Part shown: in pieces, positions 34,701-42,220 of the stretch | Layout of the letters: the number at the start of each line of letters is the position of its first letter | How positions within the stretch are numbered: the first letter of the stretch is position 1 | DNA from: an uncultured Acetatifactor sp. | GTDB taxonomy: Bacteria > Bacillota > Clostridia > Lachnospirales > Lachnospiraceae | Direction of reading: 5' to 3' | DNA: 61,969 bases | Assembly (NCBI RefSeq): GCF_910585425.1 | Contig: NZ_CAJUCP010000022.1 | Span: 1-61,969, forward strand | Notes under the pieces: generated by a model | What the model saw: the letters and a program-made list of their open reading frames with translations, nothing else | Told to the model about the DNA's origin: nothing | The model's database searches: none | Position numbers and translations under genes: made by a program

Positions 34701-35761
34701 TTCCCGTCCGGCTCAGCGCCCTCTCCGCCCGGCTCAGTGTCCTTCTCGCCTGGCTCAGCGCCCTTCCCGCCCGGCACGGGGCTTTGGGGGCTGCATCCGC
34801 CGGAGCCATACAGTTCCTGGCGAAGGTTTTCACAGTCCTCTGCCATGGCGAGCATATCCTCCTCCGGCACCAGCTCGTGCAGGTCATAGCTGAGGGAATC
34901 TCTGACAAAGTCGGAAAGAGCCCTGTTCATGGCGGCGTGCTCTTCCGGCGTGGCGGTCACGCGGATGAGGCGGGAGGGCGTAATGTACTCGTCCAGGTCG
35001 TGGAGGTCTACCGCCCCGTTGACGCTGCACTCCAGCAGGATGGCGGCCAGATCCGTGACCAGGTCGATGGCGAAGTGAAAATCCATCTCCCAGCCCTCGG
35101 GATAGGTAAACACCAGATATTCCACTGTCTGGTGGAAGTCCCAGTTCTGCTTGTCCAGTCCAATCTTGGCAAAGATTTCGCTGAGGGAAATCTCATCTTG
35201 ATCCTGATCTTTCAGAAATTCAATCAGGTTCAGGCTGTCGTCTGTCCCGCCAATGTAGTTGCCCCAATATTTTTTGATATACATCTTCTGTGTCCTCCAT
35301 TCTGAAATCAGCCGCTCAATGAGCCGGTTTAAATGCTCCCACCACGCAGGGTCGACTTCTCCGCTGTCTTCTTTTTTCCAGAGCTCCACGCTCTCCCGGA
35401 TGCCGTCCTCGTCCGGCACCTGGTTTTTTATGTGGGTGAGCTGTCTCAGCAGGCAGGCAAGGGCCTTTTTGGATGCGGTGAAGTCTGTCACCTGGTTCCA
35501 TGGACTGTCCCCGTGTCCTAAGTCCAGCCTGCCCTCGTCCTTCCACCGGAAGTACAGTTCTGCCAGAGCCATGGCGGTATTGTCAAAGAGGAAGTCGATC
35601 TGCGAGAAGTCCGCCCCCAGCATGACTTCCTCTCTCATCAGGTCGATGATCTCGCCCAGCTCCATCACCGGATGTTCCGGTACGTACTCATTTTCCAGGA
35701 TGTGGATCACATCCTGTCCTTCGTCGCTCTCCCATGCTTTTACGCCCCAGGCGCCCATGTC
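31778..35761 (-). CDS. Giant DUF4259-TPR-DUF4026-DUF4253 fusion protein (polyimmunity-type)
   Basis: A 1327-residue cytosolic protein. I start at ATG 35761 (MGAWGVKAWESDEGQDV, the hallmark DUF4259 opening, with GAGG 7 bases before it); the frame is open further upstream but without a ribosome site. Residues 1-130 are DUF4259-like. About 322-377 is a Pro/Gly/Glu linker of seven-residue repeats (EPGGKGA). About 390-540 is TPR-like. About 560-900 resembles DUF4026. The last 105 residues are DUF4253, ending in the diagnostic STVWYFWWD, with PWEIFAYLPFGNWNDCP before it. These domains normally occur as separate small proteins in immunity-gene arrays. The fusion suggests a scaffold combining several binding modules; no enzyme motif was seen. 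Confidence 0.8.
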   Translation of the reverse strand, partial: DMGAWGVKAWESDEGQDVIHILENEYVPEHPVMELGEIIDLMREEVMLGADFSQIDFLFDNTAMALAELYFRWKDEGRLDLGHGDSPWNQVTDFTASKKALACLLRQLTHIKNQVPDEDGIRESVELWKKEDSGEVDPAWWEHLNRLIERLISEWRTQKMYIKKYWGNYIGGTDDSLNLIEFLKDQDQDEISLSEIFAKIGLDKQNWDFHQTVEYLVFTYPEGWEMDFHFAIDLVTDLAAILLECSVNGAVDLHDLDEYITPSRLIRVTATPEEHAAMNRALSDFVRDSLSYDLHELVPEEDMLAMAEDCENLRQELYGSGGCSPQSPVPGGKGAEPGEKDTEPGGEGAEPDGKDAEPGGEGAAPGGKGAEPGGKSPMPSEKEPLPHPVETAQDKEQKENLLEQCQRWNAEDRYQEIIHALEAIPAEERTPEMDSELARAYNNWGTLRSDWAALKKAIALLTPHEEYFSGDHFWNFRMGYAYYYLDQEGRALPYFRRALEACPDDEDTREMIGYCEERIALPQFAECFRELTVNWWETFAEQEAKLRRMMDEDKEHLRGAEIAAQMEEVLHLAFNDISFEIGCNGEKHELILTPEGDKVKLFQLAYFRSHAPEKVLQHWNILVGRQPNPDISLRTDLGWEVSGEDVQIWLEERGENTFALSAYCQKLLPMLREEENRVWWAIVTLTDQMLGEIPHMRYIDSLDVLEAPREEPSIPLTELPHKLRELGLDLSTDPKACLESYLGYKMTPNEDRDADWRLDTIAGSTCCAPLINGYLNADNYHMDNLHADGAVACFLCYPLCTLQEEEGSQKIFDFRDSLEEALTAGDGAEALTLTGGATGIYCGYVDFIAWDLPAALDRAETFFKNTHLPWANFHTFRREAATVPLKRPEEDAADIEELEETLTGMDYALCHIESIEEKGLAIDPINAYNHMAIYLRWCMEHDLMGDEFLEEYSDITEQTKARPGNTDLRTFIREELSGCLHSALFNRQGQAFAQYYYGENDQPYYPADIDDYALEYFGKARYHSDEFQEEAYLFLPFDEAYYQAMAKVIQRRFTNWQSQDFDEDTLEPSELAQAMMKYLDCECTYFPSMRDDDPIMSAYRYARRLGVREGFIPLLVKVDETLWECLVLNTDPENDGADDYAFQPEKVAKYREKMLAAPVKDGKAVLEELIGQRKEDVEDDDMDWEEVLGEMEEDAQPDTEDELNTRFASYWCERTQMTCPLILAKIPVKNPWEIFAYLPFGNWNDCPDTPELMAAAKYWFQQHGAVPAAMTHDELEFHLPAPVPGNEAMEVAVEQYGLCPDMDQNFEEIAALADTLRRSTVWYFWWD
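34629..34795. repeat. 21-bp tandem repeat encoding the EPGGKGA linker
   Basis: About eight in-frame units of the type CTCAGCGCCCTTTCCGCCCG encode seven-residue repeats (EPGGEGA, EPDGKDA, APGGKGA and so on). Unit number can change without a frameshift, so the hinge between the DUF4259 part and the TPR part may vary in length between strains. Confidence 0.85.
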
Positions 35762-36104
35762 AGTACCTCTCTTTCTGTCGAATATCCTCTCGGAATCTCC
35801 AGTCCGCATATCACGCGGCTTTCCGGAAATCCTTGGGAGCGACTCCTCCCCTTTTCCAGGTGCCGTCCTGCCACAATGCCCGCCGCATCCCCTATATCGC
35901 CATCTTTCTCTTTCAGAACTACTTACCTTCGCGCTCTTCCCAAGCACTCCAAAGTTTCTCTTTATACAACAATTACTCCAATTTTCATCTACAGTCAACG
36001 CCATTTTCATTTGGCGCACAAATAGCATAACTGTCAACATTGACCCTTCTGTGCAAAGTGCCACTCGTTTTTTCTTTACCCAAACAAATGCCTACGTTTT
36101 CCCG

Positions 36105-36593
36105 TTATTCATCCGTAACTTTTTCAAATGCTTTTGTGGTGATTTCGCCTTCCATGCCCTCGAAAGACACGAAAAATTCTTTGCCTGCCAGCCATACTGT
36201 ATTCAAGTCGTTTCCCTCCCGCTCAAAACGCAAAAGCACTTCTCCCCTGGGAAAAGCCTCATGACCATAATAAAGGTCATCTGGAAGGCGCTCTAAATAC
36301 GAAATCTCTATGCTTTTAGAATCACCTGTAACTTGAGCCAAGTATCTTGTCATGGTAAACCATCCATCACCTACTATTTTAGCATAGTATTTATTCTCAT
36401 CCTTATAAATCGTAATCGTATATTCAATAAAATAAAATAACTTTCCGCTGTTGTGCGGATATGTTTCAGTATAGTAATACTCGCCAAGCCAATTATCCAA
36501 GTTCTTTTTATGTGTTATCTGAATACAAAACACTACGGATAGCACCAATAAAACTCCCAGACTTATGAATGTACAACATTTTCTTTTCATCAT
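36105..36593 (-). CDS. Membrane-anchored small protein, immunity-like
   Basis: 162 residues. A single N-terminal hydrophobic helix (about 8-25, FISLGVLLVLSVVFCIQI) after MMKRK forms a signal anchor; C24 is not in a convincing lipobox. The rest is a beta-rich extracytoplasmic domain (WLGEYYYTETYPHNSGKLFY, YTITIYKDENKYYAKIVGDG) reminiscent of DUF5991-type proteins. Local base composition is clearly more AT-rich than the neighbours, suggesting separate acquisition. Context suggests a toxin-protection role at the envelope, which is inference only. Confidence 0.7.
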   Translation of the reverse strand: MMKRKCCTFISLGVLLVLSVVFCIQITHKKNLDNWLGEYYYTETYPHNSGKLFYFIEYTITIYKDENKYYAKIVGDGWFTMTRYLAQVTGDSKSIEISYLERLPDDLYYGHEAFPRGEVLLRFEREGNDLNTVWLAGKEFFVSFEGMEGEITTKAFEKVTDE

Positions 36594-36618
36594 ATTATTC
36601 TTCTTTCATTCTGCTTGC

Positions 36619-37020
36619 TTATGAACAGACAATGAGAAATTCATGTGTATTCAGACCATCGCACACAAACGCCCACGATGCCTCCGAATCTGTCCCGGCC
36701 AAAGCATCCATGGCATCCACGAAATCCTCCTCTGTACGTGTATGGGGATTCCATACGCCCCGCTTTCCCGGGGATTACGGGCTTGTCCGGGTATTTGTGC
36801 TCCAGCGCCTGGATCCCGGTCATCTCATCTACGGATATGGTATGGCCGCCTGCCGCACATACTGCTTCCGTCTCATGGTAGACTGTGCAGAACTCATCCA
36901 CTTTTTCCGCAAAAGTCTCCGGAGAATCTGTTTTCTCGGAGGAATGAAGCCAGTAGCGGACGAGATGGGGGCGGATCTCCCCAAATTTTTTCTACCACCT
37001 TTTTACGCAAAATCAATGCA
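36619..37020 (-). mobile_element. Decayed IS630-family transposase fragment
   Basis: The minus strand reads PHLVRYWLHSSEKTDSPETF, then TISVDEMTGIQALEHKYPDK (the first DDE-region Asp with the IS630 hallmark VDEMTGIQALE), then PGKAGRMESPYT. After a frameshift near 36740 it continues EEDFVDAMDALAGTDSEASW and FVCDGLNTHEF (second catalytic Asp), ending at TAA 36619. The N-terminal HTH and the final Glu region are missing. It is a dead insertion inside the immunity array. Confidence 0.75.
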
Positions 37021-37028
37021 ATGATGTA

Positions 37029-37991
37029 CTAACTCATCTCCACCCGGATGATGGGGCGGTAAAAGTCGTAGTCGCCGTCCAGTTCATTGTCCTCCTGGAC
37101 TTCCGGCCTGTAGTGGGGGGAGCAGGGGAGGAAACCCAGGAAGGGCCCCAGCCCGCCGCAGATATTGCAGCCGCCGTCGCCGCCGCAGGTGGTGAACCTG
37201 TCCGCCTGCACCACTTCCCGTTTATAGGAATCGTAGGCGATGGACAGTCCGAAGAAATTGGGCTCTTCCATATCATAGGGTCTGTCCTCGTCCTCCGTGT
37301 CCTCGAACCAGTGGAGGCGCATGGAGTAGTCCAGCCCGTCTCCCCAGGGGAAGAGGGTGCGGCACCCGCCTCCGCACAGGTAAGCCCACTCATCTGCTGT
37401 GGGCAAAAAGAAGCCCTGATTATGGAGCCGTTTGCGGAAGTCGGGATAGTCTATCTCATGGTAGAGGCACGCCTGCCAGCTATCGCCATCCCTCTCGAAA
37501 CGGGCGCAGCCTACCTGCGTCAGGCTGTTCCCGCCGGTGGCAGCGAATTGGCGGAACTCCTCCAGCCAGTCCGGGCGCAGCCTCGGGTCGTCCAGCGCCA
37601 CTGGCTCCCAGCCGATCTCCTCCAGCTCCCGCCCCACCAGCATGGGGGGAATGGCGGCCTGCCGCACCGGCGCCATGCCCTCTCCGATCATTTCCTCCGG
37701 GTCGCCCTCCATCTCCCATTCCCGGAACAGGTACTCCAGTTCCTCTCTGCTCTCCTGGTTCAGGCCTATGGCGAACCGTTCCCAGCCCAGCGTGACCCTG
37801 TCGCCGGGGACAAAGACGAATTCCTGGCCGTCCTTTTCGAACACGCCGGTGGTGCAGCTCTGCCCCCAGCGGTCAAAGGTATGCAGCCCAAGGAAGGTCA
37901 TATCGTAGCGGGCTGCCAGCTTCTCCATCAGCGCCTGCTTTTCGGGTGTTTCCATTTGGTTGAATCGTGGACGGGATAGGGTTTCGTTCAT
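37029..37991 (-). CDS. Hypothetical protein with SUMF1-like C-terminal block
   Basis: 320 residues; AGGAGG sits 7 bases before ATG 37991. The N-terminal half (YDMTFLGLHTFDRWGQSCTT, FVFVPGDRVTLGWERFAIGL) and the block FFLPTADEWAYLCGGGCRTLFPWGD resemble the formylglycine-generating-enzyme/SUMF1 fold, where LPTEAEWEYA...FPWGD is the usual wording. I see no clear catalytic Cys pair, so it is probably a binding relative, not an enzyme. It lies in the immunity array on the same strand. Confidence 0.7.
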   Translation of the reverse strand: MNETLSRPRFNQMETPEKQALMEKLAARYDMTFLGLHTFDRWGQSCTTGVFEKDGQEFVFVPGDRVTLGWERFAIGLNQESREELEYLFREWEMEGDPEEMIGEGMAPVRQAAIPPMLVGRELEEIGWEPVALDDPRLRPDWLEEFRQFAATGGNSLTQVGCARFERDGDSWQACLYHEIDYPDFRKRLHNQGFFLPTADEWAYLCGGGCRTLFPWGDGLDYSMRLHWFEDTEDEDRPYDMEEPNFFGLSIAYDSYKREVVQADRFTTCGGDGGCNICGGLGPFLGFLPCSPHYRPEVQEDNELDGDYDFYRPIIRVEMS

Positions 37992-38247
37992 TTTGGATCC
38001 TCCTGCTCTGTGCTTCATTTTATCCCAATTTTGTCGCTTGTGCCTGCTGAGTGTTTCTCCAATGTGCAGTTTATATTTATACGGAAAATAGTTCTTCCAA
38101 ATGACATTCTTTGATAGTAGTATTTCTTTTATTTTTTCGTTAAATACTTATCGCTCTGACATGTATTTTTTTGATTTCATCAGACATTGATTTCCATATC
38201 TGCGTATAGGGATATTCAGCAGCAATAAAACAAACTGGGACTAATTT

Positions 38248-38926
38248 TTAAGACTTTGGGAAACTGTCCTCAACCATAATCCGCGCTGCGTGTTCCAGCA
38301 GATACTTCCGCCCGTCCTGTCTGGCCAGCTCCAAATATCGGGGCAACAGGTTGGAGTGAATGGCGTCCAGGGAAACCAGGACGGCGATCCGCTGGTATTC
38401 CTGCAGTTCAGGGGGATAGCAGTCCCTCTCCCAAAACAGCGGCGCAAATTGCTCCACACAGCGGGGGCGCAGGGCAGGCATGGCCAACAGCGCCCGCCGG
38501 TTCACATACTCATGGGAGTCCTTTGCAAAATCCAGGATCAGGTCTTTGACTTCCCGGCTGCATGGGCACTCCGGCAGGTAGGCGGCAAACTGCCATCTGG
38601 CTTCCGGTTCCGGGGGAGCGGACGGCACAGCGGCACAGGGCTTCGAACCAGGCCGGATGCCGTGCCGTCCTCTAGATCAAGCCCTCTCCCTCGTTATCCC
38701 TTGCAATCAGGTAGATCATTTCCGCCAGCAGTCGCTCCTCTGCCTGTCCGGCCTTGAAATCCGTGAGCACATGGCAGAAGGCATCCCATACATCCTCCCA
38801 GGCCGGGTAGTCGATCTCCCACTCCCCGCCGATCTCCTGGGCGGTTTTTCCCGGATAGCTGGTTTCCTGCCACCGACGGAATTTTGCCGCCTGCTCCAGC
38901 AGGCGCTCACGGATGCCTTTTGCCAT
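38248..38926 (-). pseudogene. Broken gene: HEAT-like immunity-array protein in two pieces
   Basis: The 5' piece (38926-38672) reads MAKGIRERLLEQAAKFRRWQ to NEGEGLI and stops at TAG. The frame after the stop keeps protein-like sequence (RTARHPAWFEALCRCA). A second shift leads into PSAPPEPEARWQFAAYLPEC and a helical-repeat C-terminus (DSHEYVNRRALLAMPALRPR) ending at 38248. One nonsense codon plus one frameshift is the simplest reading. The alternative is two separate genes, but the downstream piece has no convincing start or ribosome site. Confidence 0.55.
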
Positions 38927-38935
38927 ATGCTCCCC

Positions 38936-39400
38936 TCACAGTTCTTTGCTCAGCTCCTTCAGCTCCAACGCCTGCTCCACAAGGCTCAGGATCAGACTGG
39001 AAAAGTCCTCCGCGATGTCCTCCAGGTTGGCATAGTCGCAGTGATAGCCCCCAATTTTGCCGCTCTCCAAATCAAGAAACACGATGCTCCCATCGCCCAA
39101 GCCGCCGACAGGGAAGACAGGAGCGTGGTCACATCCTCTCATGTACTTCTCGTAGGCTTCCTGAAAGATTGGATAGGTCTCCTCCAGCTCTTTCAATGTA
39201 AAAATCCACGGCTCCGCCAAATAGCAGCCGCCGAAGTGCAAAAGCAGCCAGCGATATTCCGCCGGGATGGGAGCATGCCGGGCTTCGAATCGGTTCAGCA
39301 TCTCCTCTGGCTCCGGGCGGACGCCCTCCGTAAAGGGACTTGTTTCATAAGCGGCTTTGATTCTGTCCCGGCATTCGCTCAATTTGATGGTCTGCGTCAT
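38936..39400 (-). CDS. SMI1/KNR4 (SUKH-1) family immunity-type protein
   Basis: A 154-residue cytosolic protein with the SUKH pattern: ARHAPIPAEYRWLLLHFGGC (the typical IPxxYxxfLxxxNG stretch), then LAEPWIFTLKELEETYPIFQ and PVGGLGDGSIVFLDLESGKI. SUKH proteins neutralise nuclease toxins of polymorphic toxin systems by direct binding. ATG 39400 follows GGGAGG. No toxin gene adjoins it; neighbours are other immunity-type families. Confidence 0.88.
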   Translation of the reverse strand: MTQTIKLSECRDRIKAAYETSPFTEGVRPEPEEMLNRFEARHAPIPAEYRWLLLHFGGCYLAEPWIFTLKELEETYPIFQEAYEKYMRGCDHAPVFPVGGLGDGSIVFLDLESGKIGGYHCDYANLEDIAEDFSSLILSLVEQALELKELSKEL

Positions 39401-39501
39401 GCCCACCTCCCAATCTCCCCGGTTCTGCTGTCTGGGATGTCTGCTCCGCGCTGGGGACAGCTTTTATCAACAGATTCGGCAGCCGTCTTCTGTCTGCGGT
39501 T

Positions 39502-39780
39502 TCAGTTTTTACCCCAGAGGGTCTCAAATTCCGCTTTCTCCACCAGGCAGGCATGGAACTCCTCGCCCCAGACATGGGCGTTGAATTCCTCCATGGTGGG
39601 AATGGGCGTGATCTCAATGGCTCCGTCATAGAGGTCGGCAATATTCCGGGTGTGGCCGTCCGCAAAGACATCAATGGAGCGAAGCGCCAGCCGCCCGCGG
39701 TCTGTATCCACTTCATAGAGGATGACCGACGGCTCTCCCTCCGGCGCATCCGCCCAAAACAGCTTGATGTACTCAGTCAT
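39502..39780 (-). CDS. DUF6881-like small protein
   Basis: 92 residues starting MTEYIKLFWADAPEGEPSVI, with a middle YEVDTDRGRLALRSIDVFAD and an end PIPTMEEFNAHVWGEEFHA. This pattern (EYIKV.W...P..LYSE, VE.F.DG, PIPPIEEIN, ..EFE.LW) is that of DUF6881 proteins, again frequent in immunity arrays. Its ATG overlaps the stop of the NADAR gene (ATGA), so both are translated from one message. An alternative far-upstream frame extension lacks a ribosome site. Confidence 0.75.
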   Translation of the reverse strand: MTEYIKLFWADAPEGEPSVILYEVDTDRGRLALRSIDVFADGHTRNIADLYDGAIEITPIPTMEEFNAHVWGEEFHACLVEKAEFETLWGKN

Positions 39781-40649
39781 CCCAGCCCCTCTGCCATGCT
39801 CCAATCGCACAGGTTCTCGTTCTGCGTCACCCGGCGCAGCTCGTCCCGCACCTCCATCAGGGCAAAGCCCAGCAAATTCTGTCCCCGCCACTTCCCGGGA
39901 TCTAGCGCCTCCGGCGAACTGGCCGAGAGGCGGATGCCCCAGATGCTATCATAGGGGCTGGCCTCCACCAGCACCCTGTCCCCGGTGGAGAGGAGGAACT
40001 CCCGGAGGGAGCGGTTCTGGCTGAATTTGCACCAGTTTCCATTGAGCACAATGGCATATTTGAACCTGTCCCACACTTTCTGGTCAAAGCCCCGCACCTT
40101 GCGCCCCAGAGCCTTGATCTCCCCGGGAACGCTGCACGCTAAGATCTGCTCCCGGATCTCCCGGTCGCCGAACAGCTCCGCCTTGCCCGCCATCATGTAC
40201 TGCTCCATGCAGAGGTAGTGGTGGGCGATAGAAAAGAAGTCCCCCAGCCACCACTGGCTGAGACAGCTCTGGGTAATGCTGCCGTCCCGGGCGGGCTGGT
40301 GTCCCCAGAACAGGCACATCTCCCGCTTCCGGCCAGCAGCAAACTCCTGTTCGACCCATTGACGGGTGTACTTTGGCCGCCCCTCCGGCTGCCATGCATC
40401 TACCCAGAAGTCGCCGTGTTCCAGCACTTCGCCGCCCTCCTCGTCATCCCACCAGCCCTTCCAGGTTACCGGCTCTGGAAAGAGGGCCCGGTATTCCGCC
40501 TGCTCCTCCTGCGAGAGGGTGTCCAGCCAATCGCCAAATCGATATCTGTAATCCTCCCCATAGCCCATGCGCCAGCCGATGGAGTATCGCTCGATCTCCC
40601 GGAAAGCCAGCCAGAGGGGCGGCATGATTTTCTTATCCTGTAATGCCAT
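39777..40649 (-). CDS. NADAR-domain (YbiA-like) protein
   Basis: 290 residues. An N-terminal extension of about 105 residues (WRMGYGEDYRYRFGDWLDTL) precedes a NADAR domain (about 111-270): FWGHQPARDGSITQSCLSQW, then CMEQYMMAGKAELFGD (the E...KA core), KVWDRFKYAIVLNGNWCKF, and LLSTGDRVLVEASPYDSIWG. Known NADAR members are glycosidases; YbiA acts on riboflavin intermediates and others remove ADP-ribose from nucleotides or DNA. The key residues look intact, so enzymatic activity is likely. In this setting, reversal of toxin-made ADP-ribosylation is an attractive inference. ATG 40649 follows AAAGGAC. Confidence 0.85.
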   Translation of the reverse strand: MALQDKKIMPPLWLAFREIERYSIGWRMGYGEDYRYRFGDWLDTLSQEEQAEYRALFPEPVTWKGWWDDEEGGEVLEHGDFWVDAWQPEGRPKYTRQWVEQEFAAGRKREMCLFWGHQPARDGSITQSCLSQWWLGDFFSIAHHYLCMEQYMMAGKAELFGDREIREQILACSVPGEIKALGRKVRGFDQKVWDRFKYAIVLNGNWCKFSQNRSLREFLLSTGDRVLVEASPYDSIWGIRLSASSPEALDPGKWRGQNLLGFALMEVRDELRRVTQNENLCDWSMAEGLG

Positions 40650-40737
40650 AATTTGTTGTCCTTTCATAATTAAATGTGACGCAGTTTTCTCCTGATATCC
40701 GGAGGAGCGCCGTCCAGGGATGTGGCCTGCCCCCTCC

Positions 40738-41337
40738 TCATCCCCCCTGCATTTTCTTCAGCAGCTTCACAATCCGCTCCCGGTTCTTCGCAGTCTTCAT
40801 GAAGGTGGGGAGATGGTCAGCCTGGGTTCTCTTAGGAAGGCCGAAAGGCTTTTCCCGCAGATCGGCGCTGAGATAGTCGATCAGATAGGCCAGATGTTCC
40901 CGGTTGATGGCCCAGACCGGCTTGCCCTGGAAGTAGCTCAGGAACCACAGCTCCAGGCCGAAATAGGGCTCCTTCCCCTCCCGGATCTCATCGGCATAGG
41001 AGAAACCCTGCGCCGTTCTAAGCACTTCCCCCGGCATCCTTGTTTTACAGTAGGGGCAGGCCACATGGAGAACCGGAAACCGCTGCTTTGCCTCGTCCTC
41101 AATCTCCACCCGATAGTACCTGCCGCAATGCCTGCACTGGTTGTGGACAGCATAGCGGTACACCGTGCGGTCGCGGGTCATTTGATGGCCGCAGCCATGG
41201 CAGCGGAAAAAGGCATTGTCCCTGTCCGCCGTCACCACGCCCGCCCCCTGGCATTTGGGGCATTTCACCTGGATGCCCAAAGTCAGGGCGCTGTATGCGC
41301 TATAAGTAAAGTAAGGCTTATCGATGATTCGGCTCAT
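40738..41337 (-). CDS. Zinc-ribbon protein of unknown function
   Basis: 199 residues starting at ATG 41337 (MSRIIDKPYFTYSAYSALTL) after GGAG. Two zinc-ribbon modules are visible: VKCPKCQGAG...FRCHGCGHQ and NQCRHCGRYYR...VACPYCKTR, each with paired CxxC knuckles. The C-terminal part is helical and basic (KRTQADHLPTFMKTAKNRER), suggesting nucleic-acid or protein binding. It sits between the NADAR and DUF4241 genes on the same strand. Confidence 0.75.
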   Translation of the reverse strand: MSRIIDKPYFTYSAYSALTLGIQVKCPKCQGAGVVTADRDNAFFRCHGCGHQMTRDRTVYRYAVHNQCRHCGRYYRVEIEDEAKQRFPVLHVACPYCKTRMPGEVLRTAQGFSYADEIREGKEPYFGLELWFLSYFQGKPVWAINREHLAYLIDYLSADLREKPFGLPKRTQADHLPTFMKTAKNRERIVKLLKKMQGG

Positions 41338-41488
41338 GCATCCACTCTCCTTTTCGCCTACGGCCGGTCTGACAGCGCTCTTTTGCAGACCCATCGCCAA
41401 CTCCGGACATTCCGCCGCCGTCCCCATCTGCCCACGTCAACCCTCCCGTCCGCCGTCCCCGCCCGTTTCAGCCATTCCGCAGCTTTCC

Positions 41489-42220
41489 TCACTCCTGTTC
41501 CCCATAGCTGGCTTCAATGTCGATGAAACGCACATACACACCGCAGACTTCCCCGCTTTCACCGTATCCGAAGTAGACAGGGTAATACCCGTCCCCCCAG
41601 CCGGAAGCGAAGATGGGGAGGTTGCAGTCCGTATCCGGCACCGTCCAGTTGAGCCAGTCTCCGTAGCTCCCCTGATACTTAGGGTGGATGCCGGCATTCT
41701 CCTCCAACAGGTCGCAGAACAGATCGTTGTAAGGGTCAATGTCCGGATCCTCCTCCAGGCGCCTGCTCCAGTACGCTTTGAAGGCTTCCTGGGTCTGGAT
41801 GTCCGCCATACAGCCCATACCGGCGTCCACACCGAAGCCGAAGTAATCGCCATCCTCCAGTCCCTCGTCCAGGTTCTCATTGCCCACCATCCCCAGCTCG
41901 TACCGAACCGGCTTTTCCCCGCTGACCACTGCCTTGACGCAGGCATAGCGGTCGCCGTATTTCTCACTGGGCACCACGCAGATCTGCACCGGATAGGTTC
42001 CGGCGGGAACCGTCTGAAGAAAAGGCAGAGCCTCCTCCAGCTCCACCATGGGGTCGCAGACAAAAATCCTGCCGGTGGGGAAATGCACCATACCGATGTC
42101 CAGCACGTCCACCGCCATATTCCCGATGGACTTTTCCGTAAAATAGGTGTCCAGGTCGAATCTGTATGACAGTTTGTCCTTGATTGCTTCGTATTTTTTC
42201 ATCCATTCTGTTGTAGGCAT
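41489..42220 (-). CDS. DUF4241-family protein
   Basis: A 243-residue cytosolic protein, first gene of the array on this strand. Conserved-looking blocks: VLDIGMVHFPTGRIFVCDPM, VPAGTYPVQICVVPSE, FGFGVDAGMGCMADIQTQEA and CNLPIFASGWGDGYYPVYFG, the standard order for DUF4241. AGGAGGG precedes the ATG by 8 bases. DUF4241 proteins are repeatedly found in polyimmunity loci; the partner is unknown. Confidence 0.85.
   Translation of the reverse strand: MPTTEWMKKYEAIKDKLSYRFDLDTYFTEKSIGNMAVDVLDIGMVHFPTGRIFVCDPMVELEEALPFLQTVPAGTYPVQICVVPSEKYGDRYACVKAVVSGEKPVRYELGMVGNENLDEGLEDGDYFGFGVDAGMGCMADIQTQEAFKAYWSRRLEEDPDIDPYNDLFCDLLEENAGIHPKYQGSYGDWLNWTVPDTDCNLPIFASGWGDGYYPVYFGYGESGEVCGVYVRFIDIEASYGEQE

Noticed and set aside
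34370..35305. Plus-strand frame through the 21-bp repeat, looking like a membrane protein
   Set aside because: The apparent Leu/Ala-rich segment is the reverse reading of the Pro/Gly/Glu linker; no ribosome site and no homologous look.
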